Shown here in pieces: positions 12,074 through 22,324 of a stretch of 64,000 nt of DNA. The notes under the pieces were generated by a model, which was not told where the DNA came from, did no database searches, and saw only the letters and a program-made list of their open reading frames with translations. Within the stretch, counting starts at the first letter, position 1, and every line of letters begins with the position of its first letter. The DNA comes from Sesamum alatum (taxonomy: Eukaryota > Streptophyta > Magnoliopsida > Lamiales > Pedaliaceae): assembly GCA_034509735.1 (NCBI GenBank), contig JACGWO010000001.1, positions 14,834,854-14,898,853 of the forward strand. Reading direction: 5' to 3'. A program made the position numbers and the translations under genes.

Positions 12074-12529
12074 TGTCATGACTGTAAAAGGAGAAGACAG
12101 CAACCGTACGATCTGCTCACATCTCGGCCGCACGATCCAGGGCTCAATCGGCTCTCCCAAACGACCGCGCATCAAGCGAAATTGGGGGACTTCACTCAGC
12201 GACGTCGTTTCCAATGTTCCAGTTTAACTCACATCAAGGGCTTAAGAGAAGGCTGAATGGCGTCCTCAGCTCCATCATCTTCTCCATTGCGCAAGGCTCG
12301 GCGTGACTGAGTACACACAGATCATTTCCTTTCCATTCTGTTATTTAATTGCTATTTGCTTCCATAATTGTGAAATTTTGCTAGCTTAGATTTGGGTAAT
12401 TAGAATTGCTATAAATTGTAAGGTTTCTAGCTGAATTCAATAAGAAAAGCATTTGGGTATTCTACTTCTTAGTCACCGTCTCTATCTTCTCTTCTCAACT
12501 TGTTCTTTCTTCCTGCTTAGATCATTACA
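12074..12529 (+). repeat. 3' LTR of the gypsy element
   Basis: It starts TGTCATGACTG, ends GATCATTACA, and is the partner of 5335-5790. The polypurine tract CCAGGGGGCAA lies just upstream. Confidence 0.95.
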
Positions 12530-12534
12530 GTTTC

Positions 12535-13168
12535 TTCATACAAGCTATTAACCAACAATGGAGGACGATTTCTCAAACATTCGAAGCAACAAATACGGCG
12601 GAAAAAAGGAGCGGCGAAGACGGTGAAAAAGATGAGCGGTGAAGACGTCGGGAGCAGTGGGGAAGTCGACGGCAGGAATAGTGGCGAAGGTGGCGGGAGC
12701 GGCCGCGAAGAGAAGACAAAGATGAATGTGTGAAAAGAGAGAAGAAAGAAAAGTGTCGTTGGATTTGGGGGTTTTTGCTTGTGAATATAATTTTTAGGGG
12801 TTTTCTTTTTCTAATAATTTGTTTTTATGATATGTTGATGTAGTCTACGAATTCATTTTTAAAAAATATATATTTAACTATTGAAAATTTGGAGGGAATA
12901 AATTTTTTGTTTTGGAGCCAAAATTTTTTACTACACTTAACACATATTTGTTACAAAAACAATAACACAGCGTCGTTTCATTGCACCAAATTCTATTATA
13001 AAATGCGATTTTTAATAACAAATAATAATGTAGCAAAAGAATAAAACATCGTCGCTTTTGTTGGAACTCTTGCTACGGGGTAAGAATCGTAGCAAAAAGC
13101 TGCTTTTGCAACGCGTTTTTTGTCGTAGCAAAAAAATTGGTAGCAAAAAGCATATTTTTTTGTAGTGA
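12535..13168. mobile_element. Probable CACTA (En/Spm-type) 3' end
   Basis: The segment finishes with TTTTTTTGTAGTG at about 13156-13168, the usual CACTA terminus. It is preceded by repeated GTAGCAAAAA words on both strands (about 13030-13150), resembling CACTA subterminal repeats. A GC-rich block at 12590-12720 (GGCGAAGACGG-like repeats) is unlike the surrounding AT-rich DNA. I found no matching CACTA start, so the element is truncated or its other end is too diverged. Confidence 0.55.
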
Positions 13169-13686
13169 CAAGAAGTGTTAAAGTTTTAAAATTTGGCACC
13201 TGAATTGTCATCCCCATAAAAGGCTCAGGACCACAAGTGCATACCCCCTGGGACTAAAAGTACAATTTTATCTAATAAAGTATGTAAATAATACTTTGAC
13301 AATATTTAAAAATTAATATTAAAATATAATTAGCACACTTTATCGTAACTTGCGATACAAATATACTATGATCCAGTTAGATTATATTTTTATTAGTAAA
13401 ATCATTTAATGCCAATAAAATAAAAATAAATGGTATTCAAGATAGAGTATATAATATAACAAAAAAATTAAATTAAATTTTAAAAATGGCAAATAGGTAG
13501 AATAAAACATACAAATAAAAATTGATCGATTTTATTAAACCATATCTTTTGTAAAAATAATCCAAACTAAGGAGCTTTGACTAATGAGCTTATTTTAATA
13601 TTGGATTTTTAATAATTATTCTTATCTTTGTATTAATTGGTTTGATGGATAATAAAATATAATCATTATTTTATGTGTATTGGTGT
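13169..13686. other. Intergenic, AT-rich
   Basis: No gene is seen. A single phrase GGGACTAAAAGTACAATTTT near 13252 resembles the terminal motif of the MULE at 21692. Confidence 0.5.
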
Positions 13687-13767
13687 TGTTGAGAGTGGGA
13701 TTTAAACCCACGCCCTTACGGACCAAAACCTTAATCTGGCGCCTTAGACCAACTCGTCCATCTCAAC
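13687..13767 (-). tRNA. tRNA-Leu(AAG), possibly degenerate
   Basis: The minus strand folds as a class II tRNA. The acceptor stem GTTGAGA/TCTCAAC is a perfect 7 bp, the anticodon stem CCAGA/TTTGG has one G-U pair, the loop TTAAGGT gives anticodon AAG, there is a variable arm, and the T stem GTGGG/CCCAC is perfect. Two oddities stand out. The D stem reads GAC where plant tRNA-Leu has GCC, and the T loop is TTTAAAT instead of TTCAAAT, which changes the near-invariant C56 and weakens the internal B box. It may be a decaying copy. No CCA is encoded, as expected for a nuclear tRNA gene. Confidence 0.8.
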
Positions 13768-13977
13768 TTACACAAATATAATCATTATTAAATATGAAAT
13801 GCAAAATTTTAATTTTGGGGAATATTACTTTTATTTAATAGTACCAATTAAATTTAAAAAGTGAACGATAAATAGTAGAATTAAAGAGTTTCGATCTGAA
13901 TTAAAACAATTATTATCAATTTGTTGGAAAAAATAATTGTTTATACTAATGTTTTAAAGATATAACATAAATAATAT

Positions 13978-14665
13978 TGATGTAGATAAAAATGGTTGGC
14001 CTAAAGAGGTCCAAATAGCCCAAAAGTAAGAAATGGATTGCACGGACCCAAAGGAATACAAGGCTCAAAGTACCCCCTAAAGGGACCCAATTCGTGCCTT
14101 TAGGCCCAGGAAAGGACCGGCCCAAGCATGAGGCCCAAAACAATGGCCCTAGGAAGACCCCGATCCAACCCACATGAAGGATCAGGCCAGGCCCCCCCAA
14201 AAAGGAACCAGGCAAGGTCTAGGAATGGAACGCCCACAGAAGGGAGGCCTACAGAAATGGGTCTGACCCGGCCACGAAGGAATTATAAGGTTATTCAGCC
14301 ATATCCTTATCCGAACAAGGCTCTCATAACTACCTCCTGGATTTTTGGAGGTCATGACTCACATGACTCTAGGGCGGATGTATGCTGACCTTCCAAGAGT
14401 CCAACCAGCCAAGGGTCATCCTCTTCAAGGATTTCCTTCCATAAATACCTGCCCCTTTGGCTGGTATGGACAGGTATGGGGGGACGATCTCCTACCCTCT
14501 CAAGTTCAAGAACATTTTCTTACTCTCGAATTCTTCTCTCATACCTAAGCACATTTATGCTCACTTTCCACGAGTTCTCATTATTTCCTTAGGCCATGTT
14601 TCTTCCCTAGATAAACCCCTATATATCCAAGCTAGTAGGGGTTTGTCTGTTGTTTACTATACAAA
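13978..14665. repeat. LTR-like sequence, boundaries unsure
   Basis: This roughly 0.7-kb block is rich in GGCCCA/TGGGCC words and contains a promoter-like CATAAATACC at about 14442, resembling long LTRs of plant gypsy elements. I could not find a convincing TG..CA pair with a target duplication. It could be a solo LTR or a fragment. Confidence 0.35.
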
Positions 14666-14929
14666 GTAAAATCCCACTACTAATCCCTACAAAATTCACT
14701 ACTGCAATCCAAGCCACCCTCCACATATTATCAATATGTGGAGCCCACCAAGTCCCATATTAATTTTGCCTTCCATCCTTGTCCCCAATTTGAGCTTGAT
14801 TTTTACACTTTTGCCCTCAACAATCAATTAATTTACACTCGTCAAATCATTAATGTTGACATGGCATTTAAACTCTCCTCTTGAAGGTCTTCTCTCCCAA
14901 TCCATAGTAAGCATTCAACTCTCAAATGA
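14666..14929. other. Intergenic with a short perfect hairpin
   Basis: CCACATATT-ATC-AATATGTGG at about 14721-14741 forms a 9-bp stem. No gene is seen. Confidence 0.5.
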
Positions 14930-14949
14930 TCTAGAGTTTCCATGATTAG

Positions 14950-15060
14950 AATCAAAGCTCCGACGACGAGGTTGTCCATGAACTGCACCATCTCCTCGTA
15001 GTGGTTGGCCTGCTATGCCAACTCGGCCATGTACAGGTACTGCTCCCGAGTCAAAGCCAT
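14950..15060 (-). pseudogene. 14-3-3 protein, exon 1 fragment
   Basis: Reading leftwards from the ATG at 15060 gives MALTREQYLYMAELA, a stop, then QANHYEEMVQFMDNLVVG. This is the start of a plant 14-3-3 protein, a dimeric phosphopeptide-binding adaptor of about 250 residues, with GAG changed to TAG at codon 16. Similarity ends after about 37 codons and no further exons are seen. The start lies 252 bp from the RPS23 start on the other strand, so the two gene pieces are head to head. Confidence 0.75.
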
Positions 15061-15312
15061 GGGAGAAGGTTTTAGAGAGAGAAAGAAGAGGTGGCTGTGA
15101 AATTTTAGGGAAAAATTCGAAGAAAGGGATTGAATTGGGAGTATATATATATATATATATATATATAAACGAGGTACGAGGTATAAGGTATGAATGTGTG
15201 AGAGAGAGGAGTGAGTTGTCCGAAAGAGGAGTAAGGTTGGACTTTATAGAGGCAGCTACTTCTACCACTCAATCCTTAGTCTCGTTTCCTTCGTGCTTTC
15301 TACTCAACAATC
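15061..15312. promoter_or_regulatory. Spacer between divergent 14-3-3 and RPS23 pieces
   Basis: The 252-bp spacer holds a (TA)n run at about 15141-15168 and a pyrimidine-rich stretch before the RPS23 ATG (TCCTTAGTCTCGTTTCCTTC), as expected for leaders of ribosomal-protein mRNAs. Confidence 0.5.
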
Positions 15313-17036
15313 ATGGGGAAGACACGTGGTATGGGAGTTGGGCGCAAGCTCAAGTCACACCGTAGGAGGCAAAGATGGGTTGACAAGGCCTACATGAAAT
15401 CCCACCTTCGAAATGAATGGAAGAAACCATTTGGGCTAAACTTCAATTTACCCCCTGTGTTTTCGCGAAATAGCTAAAACCCCCTTGTGATTTGTAAATA
15501 GGCAAAAAATCCCCCTATGTTTTAGTAAATGCAGCATAAAATCCCCCTTCGGTTAGAAACCAACGGAAGGTGGGGTGCACACGCCTGCAGTGCGATTAGG
15601 CTTGATTTTTTTGCGTGTTTTGACCTTTTTTTGGTCATTAATTGACTTAAATGCCCTTATATTGTATCTAAAGTTACCATGGTTCAAATTCATTTTTTTT
15701 AAGCATTTGTTTTTGTTTCCTGTGTCCCAAAAATTATAAATAGTTTTTCTTCATAAATAATTTTATATTAGTATCAAAATACCAAAAAAATAGAAAAATT
15801 ATACTAAATATTATATTTTAAATTGAGATATCTATATAAAATATAAATGTTAAATTTATAAATTAATTTAAATATTTTTTAAAATTATATTAAAATTATA
15901 CAAAATGAACAATTAAATATCTAATAATTATTATAATTATTTAAAATTACTCTTAATTAATTAAAATATATATTTAATGAATATAATTAAATTAATTAAA
16001 AAAATTTAAAAAAATGGGAGCAGTGGCGATGATAGAGCGCGGCGGACGCCGTCACCCCACACAGATAGAAGGGGCGACGGCATCGACGGCGACGGCGTCT
16101 CCGTCGCCCAGACTCGCCGTTGCCCCCATCTGGGGGGACGGCGGGGTGGGGGATGGGGGAGTAGGGTTTTCTTTTTTCTTGTTTTTTTTAATTTTATATA
16201 TAAATAATAATTTTGTTTTTTATAATTTCTAATTATTTATATATAAAATAAATTAAAATTTGTTGAATCCAGACCCTTTATTTTTCTACGATCTAATGGT
16301 TGAGATTAATTGCTTAGATCTTACGGTTATTATATAATCAAAAGAGATCCGACGGTCATAAATAAAAAGGTAATAAATAATAAAAAGGGCTTAACGGTCA
16401 ATCAGAAAAAAAAAAAATTGACACCGTTAAGTCAATTTAACAGAAAGGGGCGATTATGCTATATTTAATAAAATAGAAGGGAGATTTTCGCCTTTTTTTA
16501 AAATACAAGAAATTTTTTAGTCGAGTTTTTAAAATACAAGGGGGTTTTATGCAATTAAACCAACCATTTGGTGTGTCATCCCACGCCAAAGGCAATGTCC
16601 TCGAGAAGATGTGAGATTCTTCTGCCTTTTCGATGAAGTGGTATCTAAGTGGATTTTGTTTTACTAACCTGATTCATTTGCAGAGGCATTGAAAGTGAGC
16701 AGCCAAACTCTGCTTTTCGTAATTGTGCTAGAGTGCAACTCATCAAGAATGGCAAGAAGATTGCCGCGTTTGTTCCCAAAGATGGTTGTTTAAACTACAT
16801 TGAAGAAAATGTGAGTTACGTTTCTCATTTTGATCACTTAATTTTTCATAATCTTTTTCGTTGATGAAGAATTTACAATTTTGTTGTTTCAGGACAAAGT
16901 GTTGATTGTTGGATTTAGACGTAAGGGGCATGCCGTAGGAGATATTCCTGGTGTTAGGCTTAAGGTGGTGAAGGTGTCTGGAGTATCACTCCTGGCTCTC
17001 TTCAAGGATTTTGGTGTTGGAAGATGGGAGCATTGA
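15313..17036 (+). pseudogene. RPS23: Cytosolic ribosomal protein S23 (uS12), interrupted by a MULE
   Basis: uS12 sits at the decoding centre of the 40S subunit. Three exons can be read: 15313-15433 continued at 16571-16610, then 16684-16810 and 16893-17036, with GT-AG introns 16611-16683 and 16811-16892. Signatures are [54 protein letters not shown] and [12 protein letters not shown] 1.1-kb MULE splits exon 1 within the codon after KPF; without it the frame is intact. The final residues read [10 protein letters not shown] instead of the usual basic KEKKEKPRS tail, and several conserved residues are changed. Introns exclude a processed retrocopy. It is most likely a dead duplicate of an active gene elsewhere. 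Confidence 0.9.
15434..16561. mobile_element. Non-autonomous MULE in RPS23 exon 1 (Pack-MULE-like)
   Basis: The insert is flanked by the 9-bp duplication AACCATTTG (15425-15433 and 16562-16570; 10 bp if the shared G is counted). Its ends form a long imperfect inverted repeat of about 130 bp: GGCTAAACTTCAATTTACCC versus the reverse complement GGTTTAATTGCATAAAACCC, continuing with matching CCCCCT blocks. The interior is very AT-rich except for a sharp GC-rich island at about 16014-16165 containing GACGGCGACGG-like runs, which suggests a captured gene piece. No transposase is encoded. Confidence 0.85.
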
Positions 17037-19347
17037 AGGGGTAAAATTTTAGAGATTTTGATATGGGAGGAGGAGAGTTTTGAAAGAAAAAAAAGTGAAT
17101 TTATGCTGGGAGAGATGAAGATTAAGGAGACGTTGCCCAAAATCACACAAACCCCTATGTTCTGGTTTGAATGTGACAACACATTTATTGGGAAAAAGTA
17201 ACAACACATCTAATCAACATTTAATATGGCGTAGTAAATAATGTATCATAATATTCAACATATAAACACCCACACAACAGGTGAAAGTAAACGTGTGGTT
17301 TTGTACAAATTAGTAAATATTAATCCATGAGATAATAGTCCCTACTAATCTGCAACACTATGTAATGGAACAAGGTAAACATGGCCTTACTTCATTCAAG
17401 CTTATTTTCCATAATTGCATACTGACGTGAGCGTCGGAGTGTTAATGCTATTTTCGTAGGTCTCTTTTCCCGATTTGCAAAAACTTAAGCCCACTTCATT
17501 AAGTCTAAGAAGACAACTTTGATTCAACTCTTTTTGCTCACATCAAATATTATAAACTTAACATTCTTTTAGCTGAATATAACAACGTATTTACATCTTA
17601 ACAATATATTTCTACACATACACCGTCAGTTACCATCAAAAGAGGGAATTCCATCGCAAAAATCCATTCAAAATGTAAAGTAAACCAAAATCGGACCCCA
17701 TGACATGAATATATGACTAAATATCGGAACCACTAATCATAACCATATTATATAGGGATATGGGTAAATTATGACCACATTCTCTAAAATTTGATATGAT
17801 TATAAATATCTTTTTTGTTTGAAAAATGACATACTCTGTATTTTAACCTCTACCAAGCAACAAATCATTTCGTTAGCCTCCCTTAGATTTTAATCCAAAT
17901 TTTGTGGTGAGATGTCTAAAATGTCTTTTTGAATTATGAATTTTATATATTTTTTTTATAACTTTTATACATTTTATGGATTAATATGCTCTTTGAATTA
18001 TTTACTTTACCTTTCCTCATTTTTTAAATATTTTTATTTGGCAAAAAAAATAATAATAAGGGTATGGTAGAAGTTTCCATCTCACTATCTAGTGGTGACA
18101 TAGTTATTTTGTATTTGAATAGGGACTGTAATTTTTTAAATAATAAAGGAGTATTCATCTATGCTGATATTAAAAAAGAAAATTTTTTCTCACAAATAGC
18201 GATTAATGACATCGCGGCACTGACATTTTGTAATACTAAAAATAACTTTCAATCGATAAAATAACTTTATTCAACTTTTCAAATTTAATATTAATTGATA
18301 AAAGTTTCTCTGTCTTTCTTTTTTTGTTTGTTTTAATTAATGTGTTAGTTTATATTTTTTATTTATTTATAATATATTTTAAAATATAAAACATTATATA
18401 TTACATTTATAAAAAATGATTTGTCATGACGACCAATAATTATATAAAAATATTATACGAGTTAGCGCAAAAAATTCAAAGGGCCTATCAGTTAACAAAT
18501 GTCACAAAGTCTATGAGGCCCATAGCCCATTTGGAACCCAAACTTCATGCCCCTATATTATATTTTTCTTAACTATATTTCGATTTATGCGTGTTATCCA
18601 CATCCAAAAAATTTAGAAATTGAATTGGAAGACCAATCTCAATCCAATCATATTGACTGCAATACATTAAAGTTTAACCTTTAGAAAAAATATAAAGACA
18701 CACACACAAACACAGCATATGCTCTTTCCTCTATCTTTAATTAAATACACACTATCAATTATCAAAAGTAATTTGAAATTGCCAATATGGAAATTTTGAC
18801 ATCATCATGGGACCACATAAAAGAAGGCAAATCCTCAATTTTGTTGTCGATAAAGCTAATGTAAGATTGCATACCACTTTCATATCCAGTCAAAAGTACA
18901 ACAGTCGTGTTCATCTTCTTACACCAATTTTAATCGTTCCAACTAACAACATTATCCTGGATTTATCTCCCATGAATATGTCTGTGTTGAAAATAAATGG
19001 TGTCTCTATACCAATTTGATATTTTATAAATTAATTTTTTTTTATGAAATAAATTTCATTTCTAATGTTTGCACTTCGTCTTGCACAATCACCAATTCAA
19101 CCGGGTAACTATAATCGCATTTGGATGGAAAGTTTTGAATTTCAGAAGAAAATTTGAAGTAAAAACTTTAAATAACTCTTAACACTAAATGAATTTGAAA
19201 TATATTATAATGCTACGAAATTTAACTCAAAATGACAATTCAACAATTTGAATCTTTTAGCGAGTGATTGTTATTATAAATTTAAATTTCTGATATTCAA
19301 ATCTGTACTATCCAAACATAATATAAAAGAAATCACACATATTTTAT
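17037..19347. other. Intergenic, AT-rich; repeat fragment
   Basis: No gene is recognised; the short open frames look random. About 17755-17880 resembles the left arm of the fold-back element at 47111-47522. Confidence 0.5.
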
Positions 19348-19620
19348 AGGGATAATTACTTTTACACCCCTAATCTATGATCTGGTTACACAAATCACTC
19401 CTGTCTTTTGAGTAATTATACATACTCACTAGAATGTAAACATTATTTACACAAATTACTCCTATTCTTTTAGAAAATTACACTTACACCCTCAAAAGCA
19501 TCGACATTATTACATAAACTATTTTTTTAACTATCAAGGGTGTTTTCTATAATTATGCAAAAAATAGAAATTATTTGTGTAAATAGACTATAGATCAGGA
19601 TGTGTAAATGTAATTATCCC
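19348..19620. mobile_element. Fold-back MITE, 0.27 kb
   Basis: The left end AGGGATAATTACTTTTACAC pairs with the right end, whose complement begins GGGATAATTACATTTACACA. The arms match for about 50 bp. A right-arm relative lies at about 53480-53588. No clear target duplication is visible. Confidence 0.75.
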
Positions 19621-20254
19621 TATTATATATGTTCTCAAAAAAGTAGTAAATCAAGGGAAAATCACTTTTTTTGGTTCGGTCTTTTTTTTATGTGATGCCA
19701 TTTGTGTTATCTATCTCACATTTAATCTTATTTATTCAATTTTTTCTCAAATTTGATCTCAAATAAATTTTTCCATCAAATTGTTGACGCCTCCGTTAAA
19801 TTTTTCCATCAAATTGTTGATGCCTCCGTTAAAAATTTGTTACAGAGTCTTCAAATATGTTACTGAGCCAAAATTTTGTCACTGTTGACTCCGTTAAAAA
19901 TTTAACAAAACAATACTTTTTGGGACTAAATTTAAAAAAAAAATGAATAAATGAAAATAAATACGACACAACACAATAAATGGAATCAAATTAAAAAAAT
20001 CTTAAGATATAGGAAAAAAAATGAAATACGAAACCAGACACGGGTAACAATGCTAAATCACGTCCGAAAAAATAAATATTGAATAATAGATGATCAGCCC
20101 ACACACAAACACACACAGGAATTAATAACCAGAACAATCAATCAAACATCCCCTACGAAACTCAAGTGTCTCTCTGTTAATGAGGAAATATTTAAAAAAA
20201 AAAGAAACCGAAAAGACACAATAAATTAGGGGGGAAAGCAAACTATACGACCGT
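19621..20254. other. Intergenic; short tandem duplication
   Basis: A 33-36-bp unit (AAATTTTTCCATCAAATTG..) is repeated in tandem at about 19765-19835 with one base difference. The part next to the AGP gene contains its likely 3' UTR. Confidence 0.5.
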
Positions 20255-20650
20255 TCACGCAACCAGAGCGACGGCGAAGAAACCAGCGGCGGCGACTGCG
20301 AAGCCTACTCTGTTAAGAACGGCGCCGTTTGGTGAAGGCACTGGAGCGGTGGACGGAGGCAATGCGACAGAAGGAGCGGGAGATGCGGCTGACCGCGGTG
20401 GAGGAGGAGGCGACTGGACGGCAACCGGAGGAGATGAGGACGGTGGAGTGGTGGACTTCGTCGGAGCGTGCGTAGGGCTTGTCGATGGAGAATGACTCGG
20501 CGATTTCGACACAGGAGACGGTGCAAGAGCACCGGAATGGGGTGCGGCGGCGATAGGCGCCGGCGATGGTGCGGAGGAGGGCGAGTGCGCCACAGCGGAT
20601 CCCAACAGCAATGCCACCATCAACACCGACAAAACCTTCGAAACTGCCAT
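20255..20650 (-). CDS. Classical arabinogalactan protein (131 aa)
   Basis: This is a cell-wall and plasma-membrane proteoglycan core. Residues 1-21 (MAVSKVLSVLMVALLLGSAVA) form a signal peptide. Residues 22-108 are a Pro/Ala/Ser/Thr-rich region with SP, AP, TP dipeptides that predict hydroxyproline glycosylation, plus one PPPPP extensin-like run. The C-terminal hydrophobic stretch VGFAVAAAGFFAVALVA is the expected GPI-anchor signal. The frame is open further upstream to 20806, but I chose the ATG at 20650 because the signal peptide begins there and a TATA box lies 100 bp upstream. GC content is much higher than in the flanks, as usual for such genes. No break is seen; it is probably functional. 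Confidence 0.9.
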   Translation of the reverse strand: MAVSKVLSVLMVALLLGSAVAHSPSSAPSPAPIAAAPHSGALAPSPVSKSPSHSPSTSPTHAPTKSTTPPSSSPPVAVQSPPPPPRSAASPAPSVALPPSTAPVPSPNGAVLNRVGFAVAAAGFFAVALVA

Positions 20651-20747
20651 TGTAGCACTCGGAAGCTTGAAACAAAAAGGTGGAGAGAAGTGTAGAGAGA
20701 GAAGATGTTTGGTTGTGAGTACGAGGATGGGAGTACTATGGATACGG

Positions 20748-20755
20748 TATTTATA
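20748..20755 (-). promoter_or_regulatory. TATA box of the AGP gene
   Basis: TATAAATA on the minus strand lies about 100 bp before the ATG. The surrounding 70 bp match the region around the TATA box of the GT61 gene at 44792-44863. Confidence 0.75.
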
Positions 20756-20893
20756 GGAAGAAGGAAGAGTTACGAGTAGGCATGAGTTGTGGGATCCTCG
20801 GATCACAGTCGCCGTTGGATGAAATTTCTGTGTGAAAGAGGAAAATCTTTGGACGGTGGAGATGTGATGAATGTATTTCTAATTAATAATAAT

Positions 20894-21682
20894 TTCCAAG
20901 TATAGGAAAACACGGTTTATTGTATAGCTGTAGAACAACGTGTCTATGTATTAACACTCTCCCCTTCCCCAGTCGCTTTAGTTCTAATTGATTTAGTGCT
21001 TCTCCACTAAGTAATAATTTAGGGGATTAATTTTAATAATTATTTTTATTAAAATAGAAAAGATTAATTAGGTGTTTAATATTTTGGCTAATTAAATAAA
21101 AAGAATTTTGGGTACTGAATTTAATGACATGTAAGCCATATATTGCCTTGTCAAAATTATGGCAATTTACCATAAATAATAATTATTATACGGGTGTAAA
21201 TCTTTTATGGAAATACACTTATTTATACCAATGAATCACAAAATATATATGGTTCATGGATAATTGAAAGCGAGTTATTATGGAAATAATAATGTTTTGT
21301 GATGATGAAATTATCATGGTTAAAAGTAAAATGGAATATAATGAATATTAATTAATTATGAATGTGAAATAATTATTATATACCAGTGGTTTTTGTAATC
21401 GTGGCCAAACATTAGTCATATGGCAAATATTTTGGGGGATAATTACTCTCTACTGAGGTTCGATGTAATTACATGTAAATTTTTTGTGGTTTGAAAAATT
21501 ACATTTGGTACTTTTAAGGTTTGTTTCTGTCTAACAAATAGGTTTCTCTGTTAGTAAAAATTCACAAAATTTGTTTATATTACTAAATAAATTGAATGAA
21601 AATCAATATTTAGCATTGATTGACTTATTACAAGCCAAAAAAATCTTTTATGACAAAACTACCCTCATAACGGTGAAAATAT
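20894..21682. other. Intergenic, AT-rich
   Basis: No gene is seen. About 21435-21660 is a one-armed repeat with phrases like TAATTACATGTAAATTTTT. Confidence 0.5.
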
Positions 21683-22324
21683 ACATTTTCAGGGAAAATT
21701 GCACTTTTGGTCCCACAGGATATACCCTGTTGCACTTTTGGTCCCATTATTTACGGGGTCAACACTTTTGGTCCCACAGGAACCAAAAGTGTTGCACTTT
21801 TGGTCCCACAGCCGTTAATGGTGTTAACTTATGGATGGAAAACCACCTTTGAAAGTCAAAGGTGGTTTTCTATGATTTAAAACCACTAAAATTCATAAAG
21901 GTGGTATTTTTTCAAATTTTGACCCAAATTTGAAGATTCTCACTATATAAAATGTATTTTAATAACTAAATTTAGCTAAAATTATGTAAATTTGATTCAT
22001 TATAATGCTTAATTTTATAATGATATTATTGCAAATGAAATGTTACATTATGGATTGCAAAATTAGAATAACTACAAAAAAAAAAAAGGAATAAAAACAT
22101 TGCAAAATTGAAAGCAAAAAATGAACTGATTGCATTGAACGGGAAAAGGACCAACATAATTATTTGCAATATACATATTGAGTCATGTTTCCCCTTGCCA
22201 ACTATGCACATATAATTGCACTTCACAAAAAAATTGCCAAAGTTTGCAATTGCCAAAAAATTACATCCCAAAAACTTGATTACATCCCAAAAAAGTTGAC
22301 AAAAAACTGATTACAATTCAAGTA

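Larger units (their letters stand above)
5335..12529 (+). mobile_element. Ty3/gypsy chromovirus-like retrotransposon carrying mitochondrial DNA
   Basis: The element has two 456-bp LTRs (5335-5790, 12074-12529), a Met-tRNA primer site after the first, and gag-pol in gypsy order (protease, RT, RNase H, integrase, chromodomain-like tail). The 5-bp duplication GTTTC is perfect at 5330-5334 and 12530-12534. Between pol and the 3' LTR lies plant mitochondrial rps14-cob sequence (about 10457-12055). The LTRs differ by a few percent, mostly transitions, so the insertion is not new. Coding is broken in several places. Confidence 0.95.

Noticed and set aside
13978..14663. Solo LTR with defined ends TGATG..TACA
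   Set aside because: The proposed ends are flanked by AATAT and AAGTA, not a duplication, so the boundaries are not supported.
18064..18264. 66-codon open frame
   Set aside because: AT-rich chance frame with no homology I recognise and no promoter or splice signals.
20305..20695. Open frames overlapping the AGP gene on both strands
   Set aside because: They arise from the GC-rich, repetitive AGP coding sequence. Only the frame with a signal peptide and a GPI signal makes sense.
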